64,000 nt of DNA, taken from positions 62,001-126,000 of the forward strand of contig CAWKAP010000009.1 in assembly GCA_963847675.1 (NCBI GenBank). Direction: 5' to 3'. Within the stretch, counting starts at the first letter, position 1. Each line of letters starts with the position of its first letter. Under the pieces are notes generated by a model. The model had not been told where the DNA came from and did no database searches. It saw nothing but the letters and a program-made list of their open reading frames with translations. The stretch comes from JADJWR01 sp963847675. GTDB lineage: Bacteria > Pseudomonadota > Gammaproteobacteria > Burkholderiales > Burkholderiaceae_F. The translations under genes and the position numbers were made by a program. This document shows, one piece after another, positions 1 through 9,014 of the stretch.

Positions 1-1935
1 CCGCGCGTGATGCTCAACCTGGCCGACCTGCCATCGACGCAGCTGATCCAGCCCGGTGCCCGCGTGACGTATCGGCTGCTCGCCGCGGGCGAGCCGGCGG
101 CGGCGCGTGCCTATGCGAAGCGGCTCCGCGCGGGTCTCGAGCGCGGCCAGCAGATCGAGTCGCTCGAAGGCGGCCGTCCGGAAATGCAGCGCACGCTCGA
201 GCGCGCCGAGCGCTTCCTGGCGCTGGTCGCGCTGCTGGCGGCGATGATCGCCGCGGTGGCGGTGGCGGTCGCGAGCCGCCGCTTCTCGCTGCGGCACCTC
301 GATTCGTGCGCGATGATGCGCTGCCTCGGGCTGGCGCAGAACGACATCTTTCGCCTCTTTGCACTCGAGTTTCTTTACATCGGCCTGGCGGCCTGTGCCA
401 TCGGCATGGCGGCGGGGTTCGGTTTCCATTACCTGCTGATCCAGGCGTTGGGCTCGCTGCTCACCACCGCATTGCCGATGCCGTCGCTGGCGCCGGCGCT
501 GCAGGCGGGGGCCACCGGACTGGTGCTGCTGCTCGGTTTCTCGCTGCCGCCGCTGGCGCAACTGCGCTCGGTGCCGCCGCTGCGCGTGCTGCGCAAGGAC
601 GTGGGCGCACCGGGCTCGCGCGCGCTCGCCGGCTATCTCGTCGGCCTGGCGGGTTTCCTGCTGCTCGTGGTGTGGGCGGCCGGCGACCTGAAGATCGGCG
701 GCCTGACCGCGGGCGGATTCGCTGCCGGGGTGCTCGTGTTCGCGGCCTGCGCCTGGGGCGTGCTGCAGCTGCTCGCGCCGCTGCGCACGATCGGCAAGCT
801 CGGCGTGTCGTGGCGTTTCGCGGTGGCGTCCGTGCAGCGGCGGCCGGTGGCGGCAGTGGTGCAGTTGATCGCGCTCGCCGTGGGCATCATGGCGCTGCTG
901 CTGCTGACCGTCGTGCGCACCGACCTCGTCGGCGCGTGGCGCGCTTCCGTCCCGCCGGACGCACCGAACCGCTTCGTCATCAATATCCAGCCCGACCAGG
1001 CACAGGGGGTCGAGCAGCGGTTGCGCGAAGCGGGCATCGCCGACGCGCCGCTGCACCCGATGGTCCGCGGCCGCCTGATCGCCGTAAACGGCAAGGCGAT
1101 CGGCCCGGAGCAGTTCACCAGCGAACGCGCGCAGCGGCTGGTCGACCGCGAGTTCAACCTGACCTATTCGGACCAGGCGCCGACGCACAACCCGATCGTC
1201 GCTGGACGCTGGTTCGCGCCCGACGCGGCCGAGCTGTCGATCGAGCAGGGCATCGCCGAGCGGCTCGGAATCAACCTTGGCGACGAGCTCACCTTCGACA
1301 TCGCCGGCCAGCGCGTCGAGGCGCGCACCACCAGCCTGCGCAAGGTCAACTGGGATTCACTGCGCGCGAATTTCTTCGTCATCATGCCGAGCCGGCTGCT
1401 CGCCGACCAGCCGAAGAGCTACATCACGGCGTTCCACCTGCCCGCCGGAAAGAGCGCCTTCGCCACCGACCTGGTGCGCGACATGCCGAACCTCACCGTG
1501 CTCGACATGAGCGCGATCTTCCGCCAGGTTCAGGCAGTGCTCGACCAGGTCATCGCGGCGATCGAGTTCCTGTTCCTGTTCACGCTTGCCGCCGGCGTGC
1601 TGGTGCTGTACGCGGCACTGGCCGCCACCTTCGACGAGCGCGTGCGCGAAGCGGGGCTGCTGCGCGCGCTCGGCGCTTCGCGCGAGCAGCTTTCGCGCGC
1701 GCAGATGGCCGAGATGGTCTGCCTCGGCGCGCTGGCCGGACTGCTGGCGGCCACAGCGGCGTCCGCGGTGGGCTGGTCGCTGGCGCGCTTCGCCTTCGAG
1801 TTCGACTACACGGTCGCGCCGTGGGTGTTCATCGTCGGCATCGGCGGCGGCATCGCCTGCGCGCTCGCGGGCGGCTGGTTCGGCCTGCGCAACGTGCTGA
1901 AGTCGCCGCCGCTGGCGACGTTGCGCGAAGCGTGA
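1..1935 (+). CDS. FtsX-like ABC transporter permease (5' truncated by window edge)
   Basis: This is the C-terminal part (about 644 residues visible) of a large YbbP-type permease with two FtsX domains. The frame is open through base 1, so the true start lies upstream. Hydrophobic segments lie near visible residues 68-95, 115-140, 160-185, 208-258, 515-545, 570-590 and 600-630, with a large extracytoplasmic domain at about 315-510 between the last two groups. The order four TM, soluble domain, three to four TM fits the second half of this family. Such permeases pair with a small ATPase, which is expected upstream, outside the window. The substrate is not known. The stop codon sits inside a short 7-nt repeat (GTGAAGG) that runs into the next gene. 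Confidence 0.85.
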   Translation, partial: PRVMLNLADLPSTQLIQPGARVTYRLLAAGEPAAARAYAKRLRAGLERGQQIESLEGGRPEMQRTLERAERFLALVALLAAMIAAVAVAVASRRFSLRHLDSCAMMRCLGLAQNDIFRLFALEFLYIGLAACAIGMAAGFGFHYLLIQALGSLLTTALPMPSLAPALQAGATGLVLLLGFSLPPLAQLRSVPPLRVLRKDVGAPGSRALAGYLVGLAGFLLLVVWAAGDLKIGGLTAGGFAAGVLVFAACAWGVLQLLAPLRTIGKLGVSWRFAVASVQRRPVAAVVQLIALAVGIMALLLLTVVRTDLVGAWRASVPPDAPNRFVINIQPDQAQGVEQRLREAGIADAPLHPMVRGRLIAVNGKAIGPEQFTSERAQRLVDREFNLTYSDQAPTHNPIVAGRWFAPDAAELSIEQGIAERLGINLGDELTFDIAGQRVEARTTSLRKVNWDSLRANFFVIMPSRLLADQPKSYITAFHLPAGKSAFATDLVRDMPNLTVLDMSAIFRQVQAVLDQVIAAIEFLFLFTLAAGVLVLYAALAATFDERVREAGLLRALGASREQLSRAQMAEMVCLGALAGLLAATAASAVGWSLARFAFEFDYTVAPWVFIVGIGGGIACALAGGWFGLRNVLKSPPLATLREA

Positions 1936-1945
1936 AGGGTGAAGG

Positions 1946-2368
1946 GTGAGTCACGTCCCGGTTCCTACCGAAGGCGCCGAAGCCGCGGCGCAGACACCCT
2001 ACGCGCTGCTCGGCGGAGACGCGGCAGTGCGGGCGCTGGTCGAGCGCTTCTACGACCTGATGGACCTGGAGCCGCAGTACGCGGAACTGCGCGCGCTGCA
2101 CGCGCCTGACCTCGCGCACGCGCGCGAGAAGCTGTACCTGTTCCTCTCCGGCTGGCTCGGCGGGCCGAGCCTGTACATCGAGCGCCATGGCCACCCGATG
2201 CTGCGCGCCCGCCATCTTCCGTTTGCGATCGGTGTCCGCGAGCGCGACCAGTGGCTGGCGTGCATGGACCAGGCCATGGTCGAGCAAGGGGTCGCCGAGG
2301 GCCTGCGTCAGCGTCTGCGGCAGGCGTTCTTCCAGACGGCCGACTGGATGCGCAACAAGGCAGGCTGA
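1946..2368 (+). CDS. Group II truncated haemoglobin (TrHbO-like)
   Basis: The 140-residue protein matches bacterial 2-over-2 globins. Visible hallmarks are the B-helix Phe-Tyr pair in VERFYDLMD (the Tyr contacts haem-bound ligand), the Trp in FLSGWLGGP typical of group II, and the proximal His in RARHLPFAI. These globins bind O2 or NO in the cytoplasm and are usually linked to oxygen or nitrosative stress handling. The start is a GTG, 10 nt after the permease stop, and lies within a GTGAAGG heptad repeat, so no ordinary ribosome binding site is evident. A slightly later start is possible. Co-transcription with the permease gene is likely from the spacing. Confidence 0.9.
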   Translation: MSHVPVPTEGAEAAAQTPYALLGGDAAVRALVERFYDLMDLEPQYAELRALHAPDLAHAREKLYLFLSGWLGGPSLYIERHGHPMLRARHLPFAIGVRERDQWLACMDQAMVEQGVAEGLRQRLRQAFFQTADWMRNKAG

Positions 2369-2371
2369 CGG

Positions 2372-3337
2372 TCAACCAAGAGCTGCCTGCGCCGCCCACG
2401 CGATCAGCGTGAACGAGCCGAAGGCCAGCACGGTCGAGGCGACGATCGCCCGCGCGATGCGGCCGTTGTCGGCGCCGTAGCGCTCGGCCAGCAGGGACAC
2501 CGAGCTTGCCGAAGGCAGCGCCGCGACAAGCACCAGCACGGACAGCACGAACGGCGAAAGGGGCGCGCCGAGGGCGATCGCCGCCGAGCCGATGACCAGC
2601 ACCAGCAGCGGGTGCGCGAGCAGCTTGATCAGCGCCAGAGGCAGGTAAAGCTTCAGTGGCGTGGTCCCGTGCACGTGTTCGCCGGCGCGCCACAGGATCG
2701 TACCGATGGTGAACAGCGCCACCGGCGAGGCGGCGTCGGCCAGCATCTTCACCACGGTGTCGAGCGGCCCGGGCAGCGCGATGCCGGCGGCCGAGGCCGC
2801 GATGCCGAGGGCGATGGCCCACGGCAGCGGATTGCCGAGCGCGCCGCGCAGCGAGCGCAGGATGTCGGCACCGAGACCGCTGCCGACGCGCTCCCGTGCG
2901 TGGGCCAGCGCGATGGCAAGCGAACTGGTGACCAGCAGGTCGACCAGCACGGTCGTGAGCACCGGCCCCGCCGCGTGCGGTCCGAGCAGCGCCGCGAGCA
3001 GCGGCACGCCCATGAAGCCGGTGTTGGGGAACGCGGCGGTCAGCGCGCCGAAGGCCGCGTCTTTCATCTGCACGCGCACCGAAAGGGTGACCGCGATCGT
3101 GCCGAAGACCATCGCCAGCGCGGCGACGACATAGACGACGATCACCGCCGGATCGAGCAGTTGCCGCGCCGGAGCCGATGCGCCGAAACGGAACAGCATG
3201 CACGGCAGAGCGAAGAACAGCACGAAGCCGTTCAGTCCCGGGATCGCCGATTCCGGCAGGAACTTCGAGCGCGCGGCCACGTAGCCGCACAGCACGAGCG
3301 CGAAGAACGGGATGGTGACCGACAGGATCTGCTGCAT
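2372..3337 (-). CDS. AEC family (auxin efflux carrier-like) transporter
   Basis: A 321-residue, strongly hydrophobic protein with about ten membrane segments arranged in two halves separated by a more polar stretch near residues 150-175, as in the AEC/Mem_trans family. Members export or import organic anions such as malate or malonate; the substrate cannot be read from the sequence. I chose the ATG that gives MQQILSV because the first membrane helix begins there; an upstream in-frame ATG would add six residues. The gene converges on the haemoglobin gene with 3 nt between the stops and diverges from rmuC across about 70 nt. Confidence 0.85.
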   Translation of the reverse strand: MQQILSVTIPFFALVLCGYVAARSKFLPESAIPGLNGFVLFFALPCMLFRFGASAPARQLLDPAVIVVYVVAALAMVFGTIAVTLSVRVQMKDAAFGALTAAFPNTGFMGVPLLAALLGPHAAGPVLTTVLVDLLVTSSLAIALAHARERVGSGLGADILRSLRGALGNPLPWAIALGIAASAAGIALPGPLDTVVKMLADAASPVALFTIGTILWRAGEHVHGTTPLKLYLPLALIKLLAHPLLVLVIGSAAIALGAPLSPFVLSVLVLVAALPSASSVSLLAERYGADNGRIARAIVASTVLAFGSFTLIAWAAQAALG

Positions 3338-3410
3338 CGGGGCGGAGTATCGCAAGCGCGCGGCTGCGTCGCGGGCGCGCCGGTAAGATCGCAGCAGACG
3401 GAGGGTTCAG

Positions 3411-4817
3411 TTGAGCGAAATGCAGATAGTCGGGCTGGTGGCGGCGGCCGTCGCCGTCGTCATCCTGCTTGCGTTGATGTGGCTCAGGCACAGCCTCGAC
3501 GCGGCGGTTGCGCAGCGGCTGGCGGCGAACGAAGGCAACCGCGCGGCGCAGAGCGAGCGGCTCGAGCGCGAACTGCGCGCAGCGGTGGAGTCGTCGGCGA
3601 GCCAGGTGCGGATGGAGACGGGGCACCGACTCACCGAGATGCAGACCGCGCTGGTGAGCCAGGTCACCGGACTGGCGGGCGTGCAGACGACGCAGCTCAC
3701 CGGCTTCGGCCAGCAGATGACGCACGCGGCGGAAGTCGCCGAGACCAGCGCACGTGCCCAGCGCGAGGAGGGCGCCGAGCAGGTGAAGCGGCTGGCGCAG
3801 CTGCTGCAGCAGCAGGTGGCCGACCTGGCCACCAACGTGCAGCGCAATCTCGGCGAGGTGCGCACGACGCTCGAAGGCCGGCTGCAGTCGCTGCAGCAGG
3901 GCAACGAGGCGAAGCTCGAGCAGATGCGCGCCACCGTCGAGGAGAAGCTGCAGACCACCCTCGAAGCGCGGCTCGGCGAATCGTTCCGCCGGGTGTCGGA
4001 GCAGCTCGAGCAGGTGCACCGGGGACTGGGCGAGATGCAGACGCTCGCCACCGGCGTCGGCGATCTGAAGCGCGTGCTGACCAATGTGAAGTCGCGCGGC
4101 ACCTACGGCGAGGTGCAGCTCGCGGCGCTGCTCGAACAGGTGCTCACCCCCGAGCAGTACGCGACCAACGTGGCCACGCGGCCCGGGTCGAGCAACCGCG
4201 TCGAGTTCGCGATCCGCCTGCCGGGGCGCGAAGACGGTACTCCCGTGTGGCTGCCGATCGACGCCAAGTTTCCGAGCGAAGACTATGAACGCCTGCTCGC
4301 CGCGCACGATGCGGTCGATACGGCGGCGATCGAGACGGCCGGCCGCGCGCTCGAGACGCGCATCCGCAACGAAGCGAAGACGCTGCGCGAGAAGTACGTC
4401 GAGCCGCCGCACACGACCGACTTCGGCATCCTGTTCCTGCCGACCGAAGGCCTGTTCGCCGAGGTGCTGCGGCGCCCCGGGCTGACCGAGGCGCTCAACC
4501 GCGACCTGCGCGTGGTGATCGCCGGGCCGACCACGCTGTTCGCGATGCTCAACAGCCTGCAGATGGGCTTCCGCACGCTGGCGCTGGAGAAGCGCAGCGC
4601 CGAGGTGTGGCAGGTGCTCGGCGCAGTGAAGACCGAGTTCGGCAAGTTCGGCGATGTGCTGGCGACGCTGAAGCGGCAACTCGCCAGCGCCTCGACCACG
4701 ATCGAGCAGGCCGAGACGCGCACGCGGCAGATGGGCAAGGCACTGAAGACCGTCGAGTCGCTGCCCGCTGAGGAGGCGGCGCGGCTGCTGCCGCCGGAGC
4801 GGAGCGACGACGGCTGA
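3411..4817 (+). CDS. rmuC: DNA recombination protein RmuC
   Basis: The 468-residue protein has an N-terminal membrane anchor (about residues 4-22), a long coiled coil (25-200) with a regular Glu/Gln/Arg-rich pattern, and a C-terminal globular RmuC domain (about 215-430). That domain contains the family stretches around SRGTYGEVQL, PIDAKFPSEDYERLL and GPTTLFAMLNSLQMGF. RmuC restrains inversions at short inverted repeats and has a predicted nuclease-like fold. The start is a TTG; no better start is seen because the membrane anchor begins immediately afterwards. Length and order are typical of proteobacterial RmuC. Confidence 0.93.
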   Translation: MSEMQIVGLVAAAVAVVILLALMWLRHSLDAAVAQRLAANEGNRAAQSERLERELRAAVESSASQVRMETGHRLTEMQTALVSQVTGLAGVQTTQLTGFGQQMTHAAEVAETSARAQREEGAEQVKRLAQLLQQQVADLATNVQRNLGEVRTTLEGRLQSLQQGNEAKLEQMRATVEEKLQTTLEARLGESFRRVSEQLEQVHRGLGEMQTLATGVGDLKRVLTNVKSRGTYGEVQLAALLEQVLTPEQYATNVATRPGSSNRVEFAIRLPGREDGTPVWLPIDAKFPSEDYERLLAAHDAVDTAAIETAGRALETRIRNEAKTLREKYVEPPHTTDFGILFLPTEGLFAEVLRRPGLTEALNRDLRVVIAGPTTLFAMLNSLQMGFRTLALEKRSAEVWQVLGAVKTEFGKFGDVLATLKRQLASASTTIEQAETRTRQMGKALKTVESLPAEEAARLLPPERSDDG

Positions 4818-4921
4818 ACTGCGCGGTACCGGGCAGGTCGAAGTCTGGTTCTATTGTTGTCACCCGGCGACCCCTCGCGAAGTCTTCGCACTCGCAGCGG
4901 GTCACTCAAAGGAGAATTGCC

Positions 4922-5869
4922 ATGTCGGAGAAGAAGATCATTGCCGTCGTCGGGTCCACCGGGGCGCAGGGCGGCGGCCTCGTTCAGGCGATCCTGAACG
5001 ACGCGCAAGGCGGATTCGCCGCCCGCGCGATCACCCGCGATTCCAACTCGGCCAAGGCGAAGGCGCTGGCCGAACGCGGCGCACAACTGGCGGCTGCCGA
5101 CCTCGATGACGAGGCGAGCCTGGCGAAGGCGCTCGCCGGCGCCCACGGCGCGTACTTCGTCACCAACTTCTGGGAGCACTTCTCGCCGGACAGGGAGCAG
5201 GCGCAGGCGCGCAACCTCGCCGCGGCGGCGAAGCACGCCGGACTGAAGCACGTCGTCTGGTCGACCCTGGAGGACACGCGAAAATGGGTGCCGCTGTCGG
5301 ACGGCCGCATGCCGACGCTGATGGGCCGGTTCAAGGTGCCGCACTTCGATGCCAAGGGCGAGGCCGATGCCTACTTCCGCGAGGCCGGCGTGCCGACCAC
5401 GTTCCTGCTCACTTCGTTCTACTGGGACAACCTGATCCAGTTCGGCATGGGGCCGAAGCTGGAAGGCGGAAGACTCGTCTTCACGCTGCCGATGGGCGAG
5501 GCGAAGCTGCCCGGCATCGCTGCCGAGGACATCGGCAAGTGCGCCTACGGCATCTTCAGGAAGGGCGCGGAGACCCTCGGCAAGACGATCGGCATCGCCG
5601 GCGAACACCTGACCGGCAGCGAGATGGCGGCGGCCCTCGCCAAGGCGCTCGGCCGCGAGACGGTCTACAACGCCGTGACGCCGGAGCAGTACCGCGGCTT
5701 CGGCTTCCCCGGCGCCGAGGACCTCGGCAACATGTTCCAGTTCAAGCGCGACTTCGAGGACTACTTCTGCGCCGCGCGCAGCGTCGAAGTCTCGCGCGCG
5801 CTGAACCCGGAACTGCAATCGTTCGCTGACTGGCTGGCAAAGAACCGGGAGCGGATTCCGCTGGCATAG
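4922..5869 (+). CDS. NmrA-like NAD(P)-binding oxidoreductase
   Basis: A 315-residue atypical short-chain dehydrogenase of the NmrA/HSCARG type. The N-terminal Rossmann motif reads VVGSTGAQGGG (GxxGxxG, residues 9-19), followed by AITRDSNSAKAKAL where NADP phosphate is usually bound. Family members act as redox sensors or oxidoreductases without the SDR YxxxK catalytic pair; the substrate is unknown. The ATG is preceded by AAGGAGAATTGCC, a good ribosome binding site, after a gap of about 100 nt, so the gene probably has its own promoter. The final 20 residues are ordinary, with no truncation. Confidence 0.85.
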   Translation: MSEKKIIAVVGSTGAQGGGLVQAILNDAQGGFAARAITRDSNSAKAKALAERGAQLAAADLDDEASLAKALAGAHGAYFVTNFWEHFSPDREQAQARNLAAAAKHAGLKHVVWSTLEDTRKWVPLSDGRMPTLMGRFKVPHFDAKGEADAYFREAGVPTTFLLTSFYWDNLIQFGMGPKLEGGRLVFTLPMGEAKLPGIAAEDIGKCAYGIFRKGAETLGKTIGIAGEHLTGSEMAAALAKALGRETVYNAVTPEQYRGFGFPGAEDLGNMFQFKRDFEDYFCAARSVEVSRALNPELQSFADWLAKNRERIPLA

Positions 5870-6039
5870 GCGGGCCGCCGTCCGGCGCTGGTCCGGGCGG
5901 GTCGCGAAGGCGGCCGGCACGGGGAGCGTGCAATGCGCTGTCCGGCGCGGCCGGCGGATCGGCGCTATCCAGGGACATCGTGCCCGCATTGCTGTCGCGA
6001 CGTGCCTGAGGGGCGCCTCGCTGCGACGACGAAGATTTC

Positions 6040-7881
6040 ATGCCCACGACGGTTCAGGATCATCCGCAGCCGGCGCCGCGCTGGGCCGAACTGGGCGCCG
6101 CGCTGGTCGAGGAGCGCCTGCCCGGTCGGGGCAGCGGCGTCATCGCGGTCGTCTGCCCTGCCTTGCACCGGGTACTGCCGCGGCCGCTGCGTCACACCGC
6201 CTGCTGCGCCGTTTTCCGTACCGAAGCGAACGCCGTGTGGATGCTGCGCATGGTCGGGCATGAGTGGACCGAGGATCGGCTCGCGGCGGCGGTGGAGGTG
6301 GTGGCACGAAGGCTCGGCCACCTGCCGACGCGGCGCGATCCGCTGCTCGCCGTGCGGCTGGCCCGCGCACTGCAGGTGCCGCAGGTCCAGGTCCTCGCCG
6401 CGGCGCTCGATCCGCCCGATCCGGGGCAGTGGGAGACGCGCAAGCTGGCGCTCGCGGTGCGGCTGCAGTACCTGCCGCCGGGCGAGCGCGCGCCGGATCC
6501 GGCAGCGCTCGCGCCGGACGTCGACGAGATCGAGCGCGGGCTGCTCGTCCGTCTCGGCGAGGCGCTGCGCCGGTTCGCACATTCGCTCGACGAGGACATC
6601 CTCGCCGCCGCGCCGGACGCTGCGCGCGACATCGAGCTGTACGACTACCTCGCCGATCCGATACACCGCCGCAACCGGCTCCAGCTTGCCTCGACCTTTC
6701 CGCTGTTCCTGCGCGCGGCGGTTAGCGGCAGCGGTGCCGGCGGCCTGATCCGCCGCGTCGTCGACGACGGCGTGCCGCTGGTGCGAACACTGGCGGCGCA
6801 GTGGGCCGTCTCGCCGAGCGTGCTGCGCGGGCTGCGCGGCCGGCCGGTGGACGTGATCGGCGCGCAGTGGCAGGCGAACATCGCGGCGCTGGTCACGGTG
6901 CTGAACGCGCTGCCGGCGGAATCCCGCCCCGGCGCCGACGCCGCCGCATGGCGGGCTTTCAACGACCATGTCTCGTTCGCCGAATCGGCCTTCGGCCGTC
7001 GCCCGTGGACCTCGCCGCTGGCGCTGGCCTGGCTGCGCCAGGCCGCGAGACGGGGCTGGACGGCCGAGACCATCGCCGAGGCCGATCAGGACCTGCAGCA
7101 GGCCTCGATCGCCCTGGTCGACCAACTGCGGCAGGCGCTGATCGAGGCGCTGCAGGCGGAGAGCGCCTCATCGCCGCGGACGACGGCCGATGCCGCCGCG
7201 CTGTCCGCGCGCGCCTGGCACGAAGCCGACCGCGTGCTCGCCGGCATGGCGCCGAAGCGGCTCATCGCGCTGGCGCAGCGGTACCGGCGCGAACTGGCCG
7301 TGGCGCAGGGCGAGCACGCCAGCGAGATCGCGACGGCGCGCGGCGCCCGCTTCTGGCCGCTGCTGCCGGGCGAGTTCCTGTCGGGCGACCGGTCACGCCT
7401 CGTCGTGCCGCTGGACAGCCGGCAGGCGCTGGCGGCGCACGGGCGCGCGGTGGTCAACTGCCTCGGCGGCTCGCACCTGAATCACTACGCCGCCGCCTGC
7501 GGCCGGGGCCAGGCGTTCGTCCTCGGCGTGCTCGAGGCTGGGTCGCGCCGGCCGCTGTCGACGGCCGAGGTGCGCGCGCAGCGGCTGATGCTGGCCGGCC
7601 GCACGGCGGTGCGGCTGGTGCAGCACACGGCGGCCCACAACGCGCCGCCGAGCCGGGCCTGCCGCGACGCGGTGGCCGAAGCCGTCGCGGCCCTGGCCAC
7701 CGAGGGCGGGCAGGAGCACCTGCGCCGCGGCGCGCGGGTGCTGGCGGCGCGGCGGCGCGGCGACGCGCAATTGCTGCGCGAGTTCGATCTGCTGCCGGTA
7801 CGGCAGGCGGTGAGAGCGACGATCGGAGACAGGCGCTTCGACGAACTCGCGGCGGCGTTCCGGCAGGCGACCGGCGGATGA
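6040..7881 (+). CDS. PcfJ-like domain protein of unknown function
   Basis: A 613-residue soluble protein with no signal peptide or membrane segment. The C-terminal third carries the clearest signal: RAVVNCLGGSHLNHYAAACGRGQAFVL, then RPLSTAEVR, then VQHTAAHNAPPSRAC. This parallels the PcfJ family pattern (…CVGGY…G…I.SLRD…LSTAE…Q.RG..N..P). The N-terminal 400 residues are Arg/Ala-rich and helical and match nothing I recognise. PcfJ was named from a conjugative plasmid gene, but homologues on chromosomes have no agreed role. The genes around it (NmrA protein and a convergent DAHP synthase) give no functional context. The family call is by pattern only. Confidence 0.6.
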   Translation: MPTTVQDHPQPAPRWAELGAALVEERLPGRGSGVIAVVCPALHRVLPRPLRHTACCAVFRTEANAVWMLRMVGHEWTEDRLAAAVEVVARRLGHLPTRRDPLLAVRLARALQVPQVQVLAAALDPPDPGQWETRKLALAVRLQYLPPGERAPDPAALAPDVDEIERGLLVRLGEALRRFAHSLDEDILAAAPDAARDIELYDYLADPIHRRNRLQLASTFPLFLRAAVSGSGAGGLIRRVVDDGVPLVRTLAAQWAVSPSVLRGLRGRPVDVIGAQWQANIAALVTVLNALPAESRPGADAAAWRAFNDHVSFAESAFGRRPWTSPLALAWLRQAARRGWTAETIAEADQDLQQASIALVDQLRQALIEALQAESASSPRTTADAAALSARAWHEADRVLAGMAPKRLIALAQRYRRELAVAQGEHASEIATARGARFWPLLPGEFLSGDRSRLVVPLDSRQALAAHGRAVVNCLGGSHLNHYAAACGRGQAFVLGVLEAGSRRPLSTAEVRAQRLMLAGRTAVRLVQHTAAHNAPPSRACRDAVAEAVAALATEGGQEHLRRGARVLAARRRGDAQLLREFDLLPVRQAVRATIGDRRFDELAAAFRQATGG

Positions 7882-7912
7882 CCGCGCCTGCGCGGCGCTG
7901 CGGCCCGCCCGG

Positions 7913-9010
7913 CTAGCTGCGGTCCCGGGAGGGCAGCAGCGGCCGCAGTTCCTGGTCCGCCCGCCGCAGAAGCTCCGCCGTCGTCTCCCAGCCGATGCAC
8001 CCGTCGGTGATCGATATGCCGTACTTCAGTTGCGAGCGGTCGGCGGGGATCGGCTGGCTGCCGGCGTGGATGTGGCTCTCGAGCATCATGCCGCGGATGC
8101 CCAGCGAGCCCTCGCGGATCTGGTGCACGCAGTCCATGAATACGAGCGGCTGCAGCGACGGGTCCTTCAGCGAGTTCGCGTGCGAGCAGTCGACGACGAT
8201 GTTCGGCGCGAGTCCCGCCTTGGCGAGCGCGCGCTCGGCGAGCTTGACGCTGACCGAGTCGTAGTTCGGCCGGCCGCCGCCACCGCGCAGCACCAGGTGG
8301 CCGTGCGGGTTGCCGCGCGTGCGCACGATCGACGTACGACCTGACGCCGAGATGCCGAGGAAGCTGTGCGGGTTGGCGGCGGAGCGGATGGCATTGATCG
8401 CCACCTCGAGCCCGCCGTCGGTGCCGTTCTTGAAACCGACCGGGGTCGACAGGCCGCTCGCCATCTCGCGATGCGTCTGCGATTCCGTCGTGCGGGCGCC
8501 GATCGCGTACCAGCTGATCAGGTCGGCCAGGTACTGCGGCGACAGCGGGTCGAGCGCCTCGGAGCCGGCCGGCAGGCCGAGCTCCGCAATGTCGACGAGC
8601 AGCCGCCGCGCGGCGGTGATGCCCTCCTCGATGTGGAAGGAGTCGTCGATCCGCGGGTCGTTGATGAAGCCCTTCCATCCGGTTGCCGTGCGCGGCTTCT
8701 CGAAGTACACGCGCATCACGACCAGCATCGTCCCGGCGACCTCGGCCGCCAGCTCCGCCAGCCGCTGCGCGTAGTCGATCGCCGCGGCCGGGTCGTGGAT
8801 CGAGCAGGGACCGGCGACGACGAAGATGCGCGGATCCCTGCGCTCGAGGATCGCGCGCAGCGCCTCGCGCCCGCGGGCGACCGTCGCTGCGGCGAGCGGC
8901 GACAGCGGCACGCGCTCGTGCACCTGGGTCGGCGTCGGCATCGGGTCGAGGCCGACGACGTTGACGTTTTCCAGCGCGTCGGCGTGGACCGCTTCCGTCT
9001 TGACTGTCAT
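7913..9010 (-). CDS. aroG: 3-deoxy-7-phosphoheptulonate (DAHP) synthase, class I
   Basis: A 365-residue class I (AroF/G/H type) DAHP synthase, which condenses phosphoenolpyruvate with erythrose 4-phosphate in the first step of the shikimate pathway. Motifs seen include VVAGPCSIHD, MRVYFEKPRTATGWKGFINDP, GFKNGTDG, RGG.GRPNYD and DCSHANS. The ATG giving MTVKTEAV was chosen because it matches the family length and lies just after the preceding aminotransferase gene (4 nt gap). Which aromatic amino acid inhibits it cannot be assigned from sequence, so the symbol is generic. Co-transcription with the aminotransferase is likely. Confidence 0.92.
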   Translation of the reverse strand: MTVKTEAVHADALENVNVVGLDPMPTPTQVHERVPLSPLAAATVARGREALRAILERRDPRIFVVAGPCSIHDPAAAIDYAQRLAELAAEVAGTMLVVMRVYFEKPRTATGWKGFINDPRIDDSFHIEEGITAARRLLVDIAELGLPAGSEALDPLSPQYLADLISWYAIGARTTESQTHREMASGLSTPVGFKNGTDGGLEVAINAIRSAANPHSFLGISASGRTSIVRTRGNPHGHLVLRGGGGRPNYDSVSVKLAERALAKAGLAPNIVVDCSHANSLKDPSLQPLVFMDCVHQIREGSLGIRGMMLESHIHAGSQPIPADRSQLKYGISITDGCIGWETTAELLRRADQELRPLLPSRDRS

Positions 9011-9014
9011 TTCT

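Noticed and set aside
1965..4679. A 904-residue open frame on the minus strand
   Set aside because: It is antisense to the haemoglobin gene and rmuC and overlaps the AEC gene in another frame. Its His/Arg/Gln-rich composition is typical of out-of-frame GC-rich DNA.
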